The notes below the pieces were generated by a model. It saw only the letters and a list, made by a program, of their open reading frames with translations, was not told the origin of the DNA and did no database searches. The translations under genes were made by a program, and so were the position numbers. DNA of 6,599 nt from Planctomycetes bacterium UBA4800 (GTDB lineage: Bacteria > Planctomycetota > UBA8108 > UBA8890 > UBA8898). The stretch covers positions 1 to 6,599 of the forward strand of contig DHGK01000201.1 in NCBI GenBank assembly GCA_002402755.1, in the 5' to 3' direction. Shown one piece after another: positions 1-5,677 of this stretch (its first letter is position 1; each line of letters starts with the position of its first letter).

Positions 1-2048
1 AGGCCGGCGCGGAGGAATTCGCGTATCGGCCCGGCGAATCCGTGACGCTCGGCGCCGAGGTCGTCAACGCGAGCGCGATCGGGAAGGACCTGCAGGTGCG
101 CATCACGCTGCGGCCGCTCGGCGGCAAGACGCCCGCATTCAGCGAGGAGGCCGCGGCGACCGTGGCAGCCGGCGCATCGGCGGTCGTGCGCTGCGTCTGC
201 CCGCCCGAGCGCCTCGGCGAGGGAAGATACGCCGTCAGGGTCGAGCTTTGCCGGGGTGACGCCGTGACGGATCGCATCGAGCACGAGATCGTCGTGCTGC
301 GCTCCTCCGCGCCCCCGCCGGATGAGTTCGTGACGGTCGCGGGCGGCGATTTCCGCCTCCGCGGGAAGAAGTGGTATCCCGTGGGGGTCAACTTCTGGCC
401 GCAGTACGTCGCCGGCATGGAAGCCGAGGACTTCACGGCCGGGTGGCTCACGCGCGGGTACTACGACCCCGACGAGGTCGAACGCGACCTGGCGCGCATC
501 GAGGCGCTCGGCATGAACATGGTGAGCATCCAGTTGCCGGGCATCGCGCACATCAGGAATGTCCTGGACTTCCTGGACCGCTGCGGGCGGCGCGACATCA
601 AGGTCTTCGCGTATCTGGGCGCCGCTTCCCCGCTCGGCTTCGACGAGCAGGCGGTGCGCGCGATCATCGAGGCGGGGAAGCTCGCCGACAATGCGGCGCT
701 CTTCGCCTACGACACGATCTGGGAGCCGGGCAACTGGGTCTTCGGCGGCGCGCAGCGGCAGCGCTGGGATCGCGACTGGGAGCGCTGGATCGTCGAGCGC
801 TACGGCAGCATCGAGGAGGCCGAGCGCGACTGGGGCTGGAAGCTCCCGCGCCGCGAGTCGGCCGTCGCCGCGCCCTCCGATCAGGAGCTGGCGGGCGACG
901 GCCCCTGGCGCGTGATGGTCGCCGCCTACCGCCGGTTCATGGACGACCGCATGAGCCGCGCGTGGAACGACGCGACGCGGGCCCTGCGCGCGTGCGACCC
1001 GCGGCACCTCGTGAGCTTCAGGCAGGGCAATACGCTGCCCCACGACTTCACGCTCACGGCGACCGTGAAGCACATCGATTTCATCTGCCCCGAGGGGTAC
1101 TCGATCGCGCCGGGGCCGGACGGCGAGAACGCTGCCGGCTTCATCACGCGCTACGTCGCATTCACGACGCGCGGGAAGCCGATCATCTGGGCCGAGTTCG
1201 GGCAGAGCGTCTGGGACCACGAAGCCATGCGCCCCGACGAGGCGGCCATCGCGCGCCAGGCCGAGTACCACGAGATGTTCTACCGCGTGGTGCTCGATGC
1301 CGGGGCGCACGGAACCGCGCCGTGGTGGTGGCCGGGCGGCTATCGCGTCAACGAGCGCAGCGACTTCGGCATCTGCAACCCCGACGGCACGCCGCGGCCC
1401 GCGGCGCTGCGCGCGGCGGCGTACGCGCCGCGCATCAAGACGCCGCGCGCGGCGCGCGCGCCAGACACGTGGCTCGCCGCCGACCGCGACGCGCACGCGG
1501 GCGGCTACTGGCACATCGCGTTCAACGAGGGCAAGGCCGCGTACGCCGAGGCCGCCGCACGGGGCCGGTTGCTCGGCGTCAAGACCGCGGGAACCGGCAC
1601 GACGTCGGCCGGCGTGCCGCTCCTCGCCGTCGGCAACACGCCGCTCACCGGCAGGAACCCGCCCAAGCACCTCAACGCGGAGTTCAACCGCGTCGAGGTC
1701 AAGGACCGGCGCGGCGAGTGGGTCGAAGCCGCGCGCGGCGCGCGCATCGAGGTCGCCCCGGCGGCGCCGGTCGTGCTCCGCGTCTCCGCCGGCAACACCC
1801 AGGAGGCAGAGTGGCTGCCCCCCGCCGAGGCCGGCGCGCGCGGCGGCGTCTACCTCGTCTCCGGCCGGGATTCGGGCGTCGCCGTCAGGCGGCCGCTCCC
1901 GGCGCGGACGCCGTACCTCGCGGACGCCGACTTCGGCGAGTTCGCGCTCACGGAGCGTGTCGCCGAACCGGCGCGCGTCGTGCTCGTGCTCGAGGCCGAG
2001 GGCGTCTCCCGCTTCGGCGAGGTCCGGGAGTTCACGCTGGCGCCCTGA
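1..2048 (+). CDS. Clan GH-A glycoside hydrolase (GH5/GH42-like), 5'-truncated by the window
   Basis: The frame is open from position 3, so the true start lies upstream; the GTG at 42 is only an internal valine codon. Counting from 42 as residue 1, residues 1-90 look like a beta-sandwich accessory domain. Residues about 95-465 look like a TIM barrel of the retaining clan GH-A: it opens with the strand YPVGVNFWP (112-120), has a WEPGN motif whose E228 fits the acid/base, and has IIWAEFG whose E385 fits the nucleophile. A tryptophan-rich WWWPGG (428-433) and a following DFG..NPDGTPRPA segment resemble the barrel end of beta-galactosidase- and mannanase-type enzymes. ERYGSIEEAERDWG (252-265) resembles a helix seen in GH42 beta-galactosidases. 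Residues 475-668 are beta-rich and unassigned. The expected reaction is hydrolysis of a beta-linked glycan with retention; the substrate cannot be read from sequence. Any signal peptide would be upstream. The asparagine usual before the acid/base in GH5 (NEP) is tryptophan here. The fold is fairly sure, the family is not. Confidence 0.82.
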   Translation, partial: AGAEEFAYRPGESVTLGAEVVNASAIGKDLQVRITLRPLGGKTPAFSEEAAATVAAGASAVVRCVCPPERLGEGRYAVRVELCRGDAVTDRIEHEIVVLRSSAPPPDEFVTVAGGDFRLRGKKWYPVGVNFWPQYVAGMEAEDFTAGWLTRGYYDPDEVERDLARIEALGMNMVSIQLPGIAHIRNVLDFLDRCGRRDIKVFAYLGAASPLGFDEQAVRAIIEAGKLADNAALFAYDTIWEPGNWVFGGAQRQRWDRDWERWIVERYGSIEEAERDWGWKLPRRESAVAAPSDQELAGDGPWRVMVAAYRRFMDDRMSRAWNDATRALRACDPRHLVSFRQGNTLPHDFTLTATVKHIDFICPEGYSIAPGPDGENAAGFITRYVAFTTRGKPIIWAEFGQSVWDHEAMRPDEAAIARQAEYHEMFYRVVLDAGAHGTAPWWWPGGYRVNERSDFGICNPDGTPRPAALRAAAYAPRIKTPRAARAPDTWLAADRDAHAGGYWHIAFNEGKAAYAEAAARGRLLGVKTAGTGTTSAGVPLLAVGNTPLTGRNPPKHLNAEFNRVEVKDRRGEWVEAARGARIEVAPAAPVVLRVSAGNTQEAEWLPPAEAGARGGVYLVSGRDSGVAVRRPLPARTPYLADADFGEFALTERVAEPARVVLVLEAEGVSRFGEVREFTLAP

Positions 2049-2063
2049 CGAGGCACGCCGACC

Positions 2064-2092
2064 TTGCCTGATCATGCTGCAAATGGCATACT
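2064..2092 (+). promoter_or_regulatory. Predicted sigma-70 promoter of the higBA-like remnant
   Basis: TTGCCT (2064-2069) and CATACT (2087-2092) are separated by exactly 17 bp, just downstream of the hydrolase stop. Transcription would begin close to 2099, which is the ATG of the toxin remnant, so the transcript may be leaderless; no Shine-Dalgarno sequence precedes that ATG. A short inverted repeat, CATA (2087-2090) and TATG (2098-2101), spans the -10 box and the start codon and could be part of an autoregulatory operator, as is usual for HigA-type antitoxins. The repeat is too short to be convincing by itself. Confidence 0.45.
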
Positions 2093-2098
2093 ACCGAT

Positions 2099-2215
2099 AT
2101 GAAGCTGAAAGGCAGGCCGCTATTCTGGATAGGCTCGTCGCTACGCAATCTCCGCGAGTTCCCGGAGGAACACCATGCGGACCGGAGCAGGAGCCATCAC
2201 GATGGCCGTGATTAG
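2099..2215 (+). pseudogene. Remnant of a HigB/RelE-family (Gp49-like) toxin gene
   Basis: This 38-codon frame begins MKLKGRPLFWIGSSLRNL and continues through REFPEE (19-24). This closely matches the N-terminal strand and helix of HigB-type toxins of the phage Gp49-like family (PF05973), which typically read PxxWxGSSLxDLRxFPEE. Intact members are about 95-120 residues. Here homology stops at E24, and only 14 unrelated or C-terminal residues follow before TAG at 2213-2215. The beta-sheet core that carries the ribosome-dependent mRNA-cleaving residues is absent. No other frame in this interval resumes the toxin sequence, so an internal deletion is more likely than a simple frameshift. The TAG overlaps the antitoxin ATG at 2202, as in many compact TA operons, so the final codons may be the original toxin C-terminus. 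It should have no toxin activity. Confidence 0.6.
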
Positions 2216-2537
2216 AAAAGCACCCGTCAGGCGGTCGAGCGGCAATGTCTTTGCCGATCTCGGTCTGCATAATGCCGAGGAAGCGCTGGCCAAGGCGAAA
2301 ATCGCTTCGCGCATATGCGACATCATCGCCGAGCGCAGGCTGAGCCAGACACGAGCCGCGTCGCTCCTCGGCGTGGATCAGCCCAAGGTATCGGCCCTCA
2401 TGCGCGGGAGGCTCGAGGGCTTCTCATCGGACCGCCTGTTTCGTTTCCTCTGCGCCCTCGGCCGGGATGTGGAGATCGTGATCAGACCGAAGAGCCGCGC
2501 GGCGGCGCGCGGATGCGTTCGCGTGGTCGTGGCGTGA
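2202..2537 (+). CDS. XRE-family antitoxin, HigA-like (HTH_37 type), orphan
   Basis: This encodes a 111-residue DNA-binding antitoxin. Residues 13-30 (SGNVFADLGLHNAEEALA) are the characteristic N-terminal signature of HigA-type partners of Gp49-like toxins. A helix-turn-helix follows at about 47-80, with LSQTRAASLLGVDQPKVSAL holding the recognition helix, and then the family ending GRDVEIVIRPK. Its normal role is to bind and neutralise the toxin and repress the operon promoter. The ATG at 2202 has AGGAG at 2189-2193 with 8 nt spacing, and gives the usual family N-terminus. An in-frame ATG at 2175 with GGAGG at 2164-2168 would add nine residues (MRTGAGAIT), but that Shine-Dalgarno sequence is formed by the toxin codons for PEE, so 2202 is preferred. 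The gene itself looks intact although the toxin next to it is broken, so it may persist as a stand-alone regulator or an anti-addiction factor. Confidence 0.85.
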   Translation: MAVIRKAPVRRSSGNVFADLGLHNAEEALAKAKIASRICDIIAERRLSQTRAASLLGVDQPKVSALMRGRLEGFSSDRLFRFLCALGRDVEIVIRPKSRAAARGCVRVVVA

Positions 2538-2611
2538 GCCCCGCGGCGCGCAACTCCGGGTGTTCGTGATGCAGCGGCACACGGACCGACCAGGACCGCC
2601 GTACGGAGTCG

Positions 2612-2630
2612 CGGGGCGCCTCCCGCCCCG
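2612..2630 (+). terminator. GC-rich hairpin downstream of the antitoxin
   Basis: CGGGGCG (2612-2618) and CGCCCCG (2624-2630) form a perfect 7-bp all-GC stem with the 5-nt loop CCTCC, about 75 bases after the antitoxin stop. No uridine run follows, so it is not a classic intrinsic terminator. It could act with Rho, stabilise the 3' end of the transcript, or be chance in GC-rich DNA. Confidence 0.3.
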
Positions 2631-2830
2631 GATCACGGGACAGTAACCCCATTCTCACGATCGCGACCCTTTGCTAAGTCCTTTGATGGAGCAGCGGCGT
2701 ATTCCACGATCTAGCAAAGAGGGAAGCCTCTGTCCGGAAACAAGTTGCGGCAACGCGCCCGCACTGCCGGCTCGCCTTCTGAGCGGACTTCCTTTGCTAA
2801 TCACGCGGTGCGTGAACGGCCTGTGAGGAC

Positions 2831-3040
2831 GGCTCACTGCGCTCTCTGCGAGAGGCCTTCGTACGTAGGGCGGTTGACATGCCGCTAGAGGACGAGCAGC
2901 CGTCACGCGACGAGCGTGCCGCGGGCTGATCTGCGGTGGAACAGGAGGCGATCTTGGACGACACACGCGAGAAGGTGGGCCGGCTGCGCCGGCAGTACCG
3001 GGCCCTGGCGGAGTCGCGGGCGCCGATCGAGAGCCGCATG
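2831..3040 (+). pseudogene. Possible decayed coding stretch, unrecognised
   Basis: One forward frame reads a plausible charged, helical peptide up to a TGA at 2927-2929 (ending PLEDEQPSRDERAAG). After the stop the same frame continues with DDTREKVGRLRRQYRALAE and then SRAPIESRM, with strongly G/C-biased third positions until about 3040. A TTG at 2954 has a perfect AGGAGG at 2943-2948 with 5-nt spacing, so a separate small protein starting there is possible. However, the frame only closes at 3272-3274, running through low-complexity proline-rich sequence and across the transporter promoter, which argues against a real full-length product. I recognise no family. It may be two short genes, or one gene broken by a stop codon and then truncated. 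Confidence 0.22.
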
Positions 3041-3182
3041 GCATACTCGCGAAGCGGACTCGCCACCAACGTGACAATTCCGAAGCCCTATCCATCGATT
3101 GCCATCCGAGCCTCAAACCCGCCCCTCGCCCCTCTTCAGCTCTCGTCGGGCACTGATTCTCCAGTGCCGCGCCCGGCTGCGC

Positions 3183-3221
3183 CCGCCGGGCCGCCCCCGA
3201 TTGACTACCGCCGGGCCGCCC
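3183..3221 (+). repeat. 14-bp direct repeat spanning the transporter promoter
   Basis: CCGCCGGGCCGCCC occurs exactly at 3183-3196 and again at 3208-3221, 25 bp start to start. The first copy lies just upstream of the -35 box and the second fills most of the -35/-10 spacer. Two identical sites placed this way would suit a repressor bound to one face or adjacent faces of the promoter. Chance repetition in GC-rich DNA is the alternative. Confidence 0.5.
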
Positions 3222-3229
3222 ACTACGAT
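3201..3229 (+). promoter_or_regulatory. Predicted sigma-70 promoter of the sugar symporter gene
   Basis: TTGACT (3201-3206, 5 of 6 consensus) and TACGAT (3224-3229, 4 of 6) are spaced by 17 bp. Transcription would begin near 3236, leaving a 5' leader of about 64 nt before the ATG at 3300. A GC-rich 14-bp direct repeat brackets the -35 box, suggesting control by a dedicated regulator. Confidence 0.5.
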
Positions 3230-3299
3230 TACGGGCTATGCGAAGCCAGGCGGCGTGTCCGTTGTCCACGGTGAGAAGGCCCCGCGAGGTGTGATCCCC

Positions 3300-5396
3300 A
3301 TGAGCGACCAGCAGCAAAGCATGTTCGTGACGAAGGACGGCAGGAACGTGTTATTCACGTTCATCCTGGTCAGCTCGCTCTTCCTCCTGTGGGGATTCTG
3401 CAACGGCATGATCGACGTCATGGACAAGCACTTCCAGGACGAGCTGAACCTGACCCTGTCGCAGTCCGCGTGGGTGCAGTTCGCGCACTGGATGGGCTAC
3501 TTCCTCATGTCGCTCCCGGCCGGCTGGCTGGCGACGCGGCTTGGCTACAAGGGCGGCATCATCGCCGGACTGCTGCTCGTCTCGGTGGGCGGCTTCTGGT
3601 TCATCCCGGCGGCGAACATCGCGGCCTTCTGGGCCTTTCTGCTCGGCGTCTGCGTCGTGGCCTCCGGCCTGACCTTCCTGGAAACGGTGGCCAACCCCTA
3701 CACCACGGTACTCGGGCCGCCGCGGTACGCCGCAACGCGCATCAACCTCGCCCAGTCCTGCAACGGCGTCGGCTGGGTCCTGGGCCCGATCGCCGGCGGG
3801 CTCTTCTTCTACGGCCAGGACGCCCTGGGCCAGAGCACGGGCTCGGAAACCCTGTGGATCCCCTACGCGGGCGTCGGGGTCGTCGTGCTGATCCTGGCCC
3901 TCGTCTTCTTCTATGCCCCGGTCCCCGACATCAAGGCCGAAGACGACTACCACATAGACGACAAGAACGGCGGCGGCAAGGGCGCCGGCCCGAAGGAACG
4001 AACCATGCATCGCGGGCGGACGTACGGCCTGCTGCTTGCCAATACGACCGTGCTCATCGGCATCTTCTGCATGATCTTCTGGCTGATCTTCGACACGCTC
4101 GGTCTCGGCTCGACGCTCGTCGGGACGGCGTCGGCGATCGCCCGTCCGTTCGGCCTGACCATCACGCCCGGCAGTGCGATCCTGGTCATGCTGGCCCTGG
4201 GCGCCGCGCTGGCGTTCGTCGCGGCCGCGATCAAGCTCGTCGGCGTGTCGAAGCGCATCTCCAGCCACAATATCTGGGCGCACGACCATTTCTCCGGCGC
4301 CACCCTGGCGCAGTTCCTCTACGTCGCCGCCCAGGCGGGTATCTTCAGCTTCCTGATCAACTACATGGTCGCCGAGCCGCCGTCGCTGCCGCAATCGTGG
4401 CTCACGGAAGAAACCAGCGCGTGGTTCGAGGTGCGGACGAAGATCAAGCGCGCGGACTTCGAGGACCTGCCGGCGCTCGCGGCATCGTTGCAGGCGAAGG
4501 CGGACCCCGTATCCGCGTTCCTGCACGGCGCGCTGTCCGACGACACGCGCGCCCTGCTCGCCGACTACAAGGCCGGGGCGGTCGAGACCAAGCCCCTCGC
4601 GCTCGCCCTGGCGCAGGAATTGAACCAGCTCGTCAGGCAGGATCCCAAGAAGGTCGAGCCCGAGAAGCTGCTCTACGATCCGCAGCGCTTCAGCGGGGTG
4701 AGCCTGAGCGCAAACACCCGGCAGCTCCTCGACGAGTACGCCGCACAGAAGGGGCGCAGGGAACAGCTTCTTGCCGACCTCGACGCCCAGAGGCTGCCGC
4801 GGGAGACGGTCATAGCCGAGCTCGACACGCAGAAGAAGATCAGCCTGCACGAGATCAACCGCCGCCTGCTGCACGATGCCTATCCGAAGGCGATCGCGTT
4901 CGACGATTCGATCCTTGGCATCAGCGACCGCGCGGCCTCGTTCCTGGCGTCGTTCGGCTTCATCTGCTTCCTGATCGGCCGCGTGACGGGCGCGGGGCTC
5001 CTGCGGCGGTTCTCCGCCCACAAGATCGTCGGCCTGTACGCGGCGATCAACGTCGCGGCCTGCTTCATCGTCTTCCTGAAGCTGGGCTGGCTGTCGGTCG
5101 CGTGCGTCTTCCTGAGCTACTTCTTCATGTCGATCATGTTCCCCACGATCTTCGCCCTCGGCATCTTCGGTCTGGGATCGCGCGCGAAGGGCGCGTCGGC
5201 CTACATCGTCATGGGCATCGTGGGCGGCGCCATGCTGCCCAAGCTCATGGGCGCCGTGGCCGATCACTACGACATGTCGCGCGGCTTCATCGTGCCCATG
5301 GTCTGCTTCATCGGCATCCTGTGCTACGGCTATTTCTGGCCGAAGCTCAGCGGCTCGGAGGCCCTGCACGGCGTCGGCGCGTCGAGCGGCCACTGA
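3300..5396 (+). CDS. FucP/NagP-family sugar:H+ symporter (MFS) with two large insertions
   Basis: This 698-residue inner-membrane protein belongs to the fucose/glucose-galactose/GlcNAc permease branch of the MFS. Family marks are GFCNGMIDVM in TM1 (D39 aligns with E. coli FucP D46), LETVANP..TVLGP after TM4 (E128 aligns with E135, the proton-coupling glutamate), INLAQSCNG in TM5, LAQFLYVAAQAG in TM7, GRVTGAGLLRRF after TM8, MSIMFPTIFALGI in TM10 and AYIVMGIVGGA in TM11. Usual members have 410-440 residues and 12 helices. This one has two additional hydrophobic helices (243-266 and 292-315) between TM6 and TM7, and about 180 soluble, helical, charged residues (358-538) between TM7 and TM8, predicted periplasmic. 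The start at ATG 3300 is chosen because GAGGTG (3286-3291) precedes it by 8 nt and because the protein then begins just before TM1; an in-frame upstream extension to 3099 would cross the promoter. Substrate is unknown: fucose, glucose/galactose or GlcNAc are family options. No frameshift is seen, and codon use is even across the insertions. Confidence 0.9.
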   Translation: MSDQQQSMFVTKDGRNVLFTFILVSSLFLLWGFCNGMIDVMDKHFQDELNLTLSQSAWVQFAHWMGYFLMSLPAGWLATRLGYKGGIIAGLLLVSVGGFWFIPAANIAAFWAFLLGVCVVASGLTFLETVANPYTTVLGPPRYAATRINLAQSCNGVGWVLGPIAGGLFFYGQDALGQSTGSETLWIPYAGVGVVVLILALVFFYAPVPDIKAEDDYHIDDKNGGGKGAGPKERTMHRGRTYGLLLANTTVLIGIFCMIFWLIFDTLGLGSTLVGTASAIARPFGLTITPGSAILVMLALGAALAFVAAAIKLVGVSKRISSHNIWAHDHFSGATLAQFLYVAAQAGIFSFLINYMVAEPPSLPQSWLTEETSAWFEVRTKIKRADFEDLPALAASLQAKADPVSAFLHGALSDDTRALLADYKAGAVETKPLALALAQELNQLVRQDPKKVEPEKLLYDPQRFSGVSLSANTRQLLDEYAAQKGRREQLLADLDAQRLPRETVIAELDTQKKISLHEINRRLLHDAYPKAIAFDDSILGISDRAASFLASFGFICFLIGRVTGAGLLRRFSAHKIVGLYAAINVAACFIVFLKLGWLSVACVFLSYFFMSIMFPTIFALGIFGLGSRAKGASAYIVMGIVGGAMLPKLMGAVADHYDMSRGFIVPMVCFIGILCYGYFWPKLSGSEALHGVGASSGH

Positions 5397-5626
5397 GGCC
5401 GGCCGCCACCGGAAGTCGGGGCCCCTCCCGTGGGCCATTGCGAGTGCACGTAGTTCCTCTGGGCGCACCGTGCGCACGAGCGGTCCGGCGTAACGCAACC
5501 CGACCTCCGACGACCGGCGTGTTCGCCGACTTGCCGTTCTTCCGCGAACTCTTGTGGGTGCGCGCGCATCGACGCATGTGAGCACTTTCACACAGAGACG
5601 CAAGCATCGCCCCTTGGCCGCCGAAG
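5397..5626. other. Intergenic region between symporter and abiE genes
   Basis: No coding sequence is supported here. A weak 5-bp stem, GGCCC (5420-5424) with GGGCC (5432-5436), lies 24 bases after the symporter stop but has no uridine run. A dyad GCGCAC-C-GTGCGC occupies 5463-5475. The most striking element is the CRP-like dyad at 5577-5592, described separately. GC content falls toward the abiE promoter. Confidence 0.45.
5577..5592. promoter_or_regulatory. CRP-like binding site TGTGA-N6-TCACA
   Basis: TGTGA (5577-5581) and TCACA (5588-5592) are separated by six bases. This is exactly the core symmetrical consensus of the cAMP receptor protein and related CRP/FNR-family regulators. The centre lies about 77 bp upstream of the predicted abiE start of transcription (near 5662), within the range for class I activation, although not at one of the preferred helical phases. 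Whether this organism has a regulator of that specificity cannot be known from the window. Confidence 0.4.
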
Positions 5627-5655
5627 TTGACGTTCGCTATAGTTATATCTATAAT
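5627..5655 (+). promoter_or_regulatory. Strong sigma-70 promoter of the abiE operon
   Basis: TTGACG (5627-5632) and a perfect TATAAT (5650-5655) are spaced by 17 bp, close to the sigma-70 consensus and set in an AT-rich island unlike the rest of the window. The start of transcription is expected near 5662, giving a leader of about 16 nt before the ATG at 5678. Confidence 0.75.
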
Positions 5656-5677
5656 AGTGACGCAATAGGTAACTACA
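5638..5677. promoter_or_regulatory. Candidate AbiEi operator (inverted repeat)
   Basis: TATAGTTA (5638-5645) and TAACTACA (5670-5677) are inverted copies matching at 7 of 8 bases, and a CTAT element occurs on the inner side of both arms. They flank the -10 box and the expected start of transcription. AbiEi antitoxins are known to bind inverted repeats in their own promoter and repress it, so this is a natural candidate for autoregulation. The assignment is by position and symmetry only. Confidence 0.4.

Larger units (their letters stand above)
2538..3182. other. Long intergenic region without a convincing gene
   Basis: About 650 bases separate the antitoxin stop from the control region of the transporter gene. 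From 2640 to 2830 the base composition is less coding-like. That stretch holds CTTTGCTA at 2669-2676 and 2792-2799 and its reverse complement TAGCAAAG at 2712-2719, plus a dyad GTGAG-N5-CTCAC at 2823-2837. From 2831 to about 3040 one frame has coding-like codons but is interrupted (see the separate entry). From 3040 to 3180 nothing coding-like is seen. Long minus-strand open frames cross the region but have no recognisable family features. The region may be debris from an insertion or from a decayed gene. Confidence 0.5.

Noticed and set aside
371..2071. A 566-codon open frame overlapping the hydrolase in another forward frame
   Set aside because: It is arginine- and alanine-rich low-complexity sequence typical of the shifted frame of a GC-rich gene, with no recognisable motifs, while the main frame has a coherent TIM barrel.
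2823..2837. A second CRP-like dyad, GTGAG-N5-CTCAC
   Set aside because: The spacing between TGTGA and TCAC is seven bases rather than six and the last base does not match, so it does not fit the CRP consensus. It is mentioned only as a dyad.
2924..2956. The TGA at 2927-2929 as a recoded selenocysteine codon
   Set aside because: No SECIS-like hairpin is evident after it, the surrounding peptide resembles no selenoprotein, and a good Shine-Dalgarno sequence with a TTG start follows, so a normal stop is the simpler reading.
3099..3299. A longer symporter starting 67 codons upstream at 3099
   Set aside because: The extension is proline- and arginine-rich, crosses the predicted promoter and its direct repeats, and has no similarity to FucP N-termini. 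The ATG at 3300 has GAGGTG at proper spacing.
2655..3317. A 220-codon open frame on the minus strand across the long intergenic region
   Set aside because: The translation has no coherent composition or motif, and it overlaps the predicted symporter promoter and start. The coding-like signal in this region is in a plus-strand frame.
5420..5436. Possible terminator after the symporter
   Set aside because: The stem has only five base pairs with a 7-nt loop and no following uridine run, so it cannot be distinguished from chance in GC-rich DNA.
3351..5603. A 750-codon open frame on the minus strand opposite the symporter
   Set aside because: It mirrors the symporter codons, is dominated by Arg, Asp, Glu and Gln, and shows no domain. 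The plus-strand protein has clear family motifs throughout, so this is a GC-driven shadow frame.
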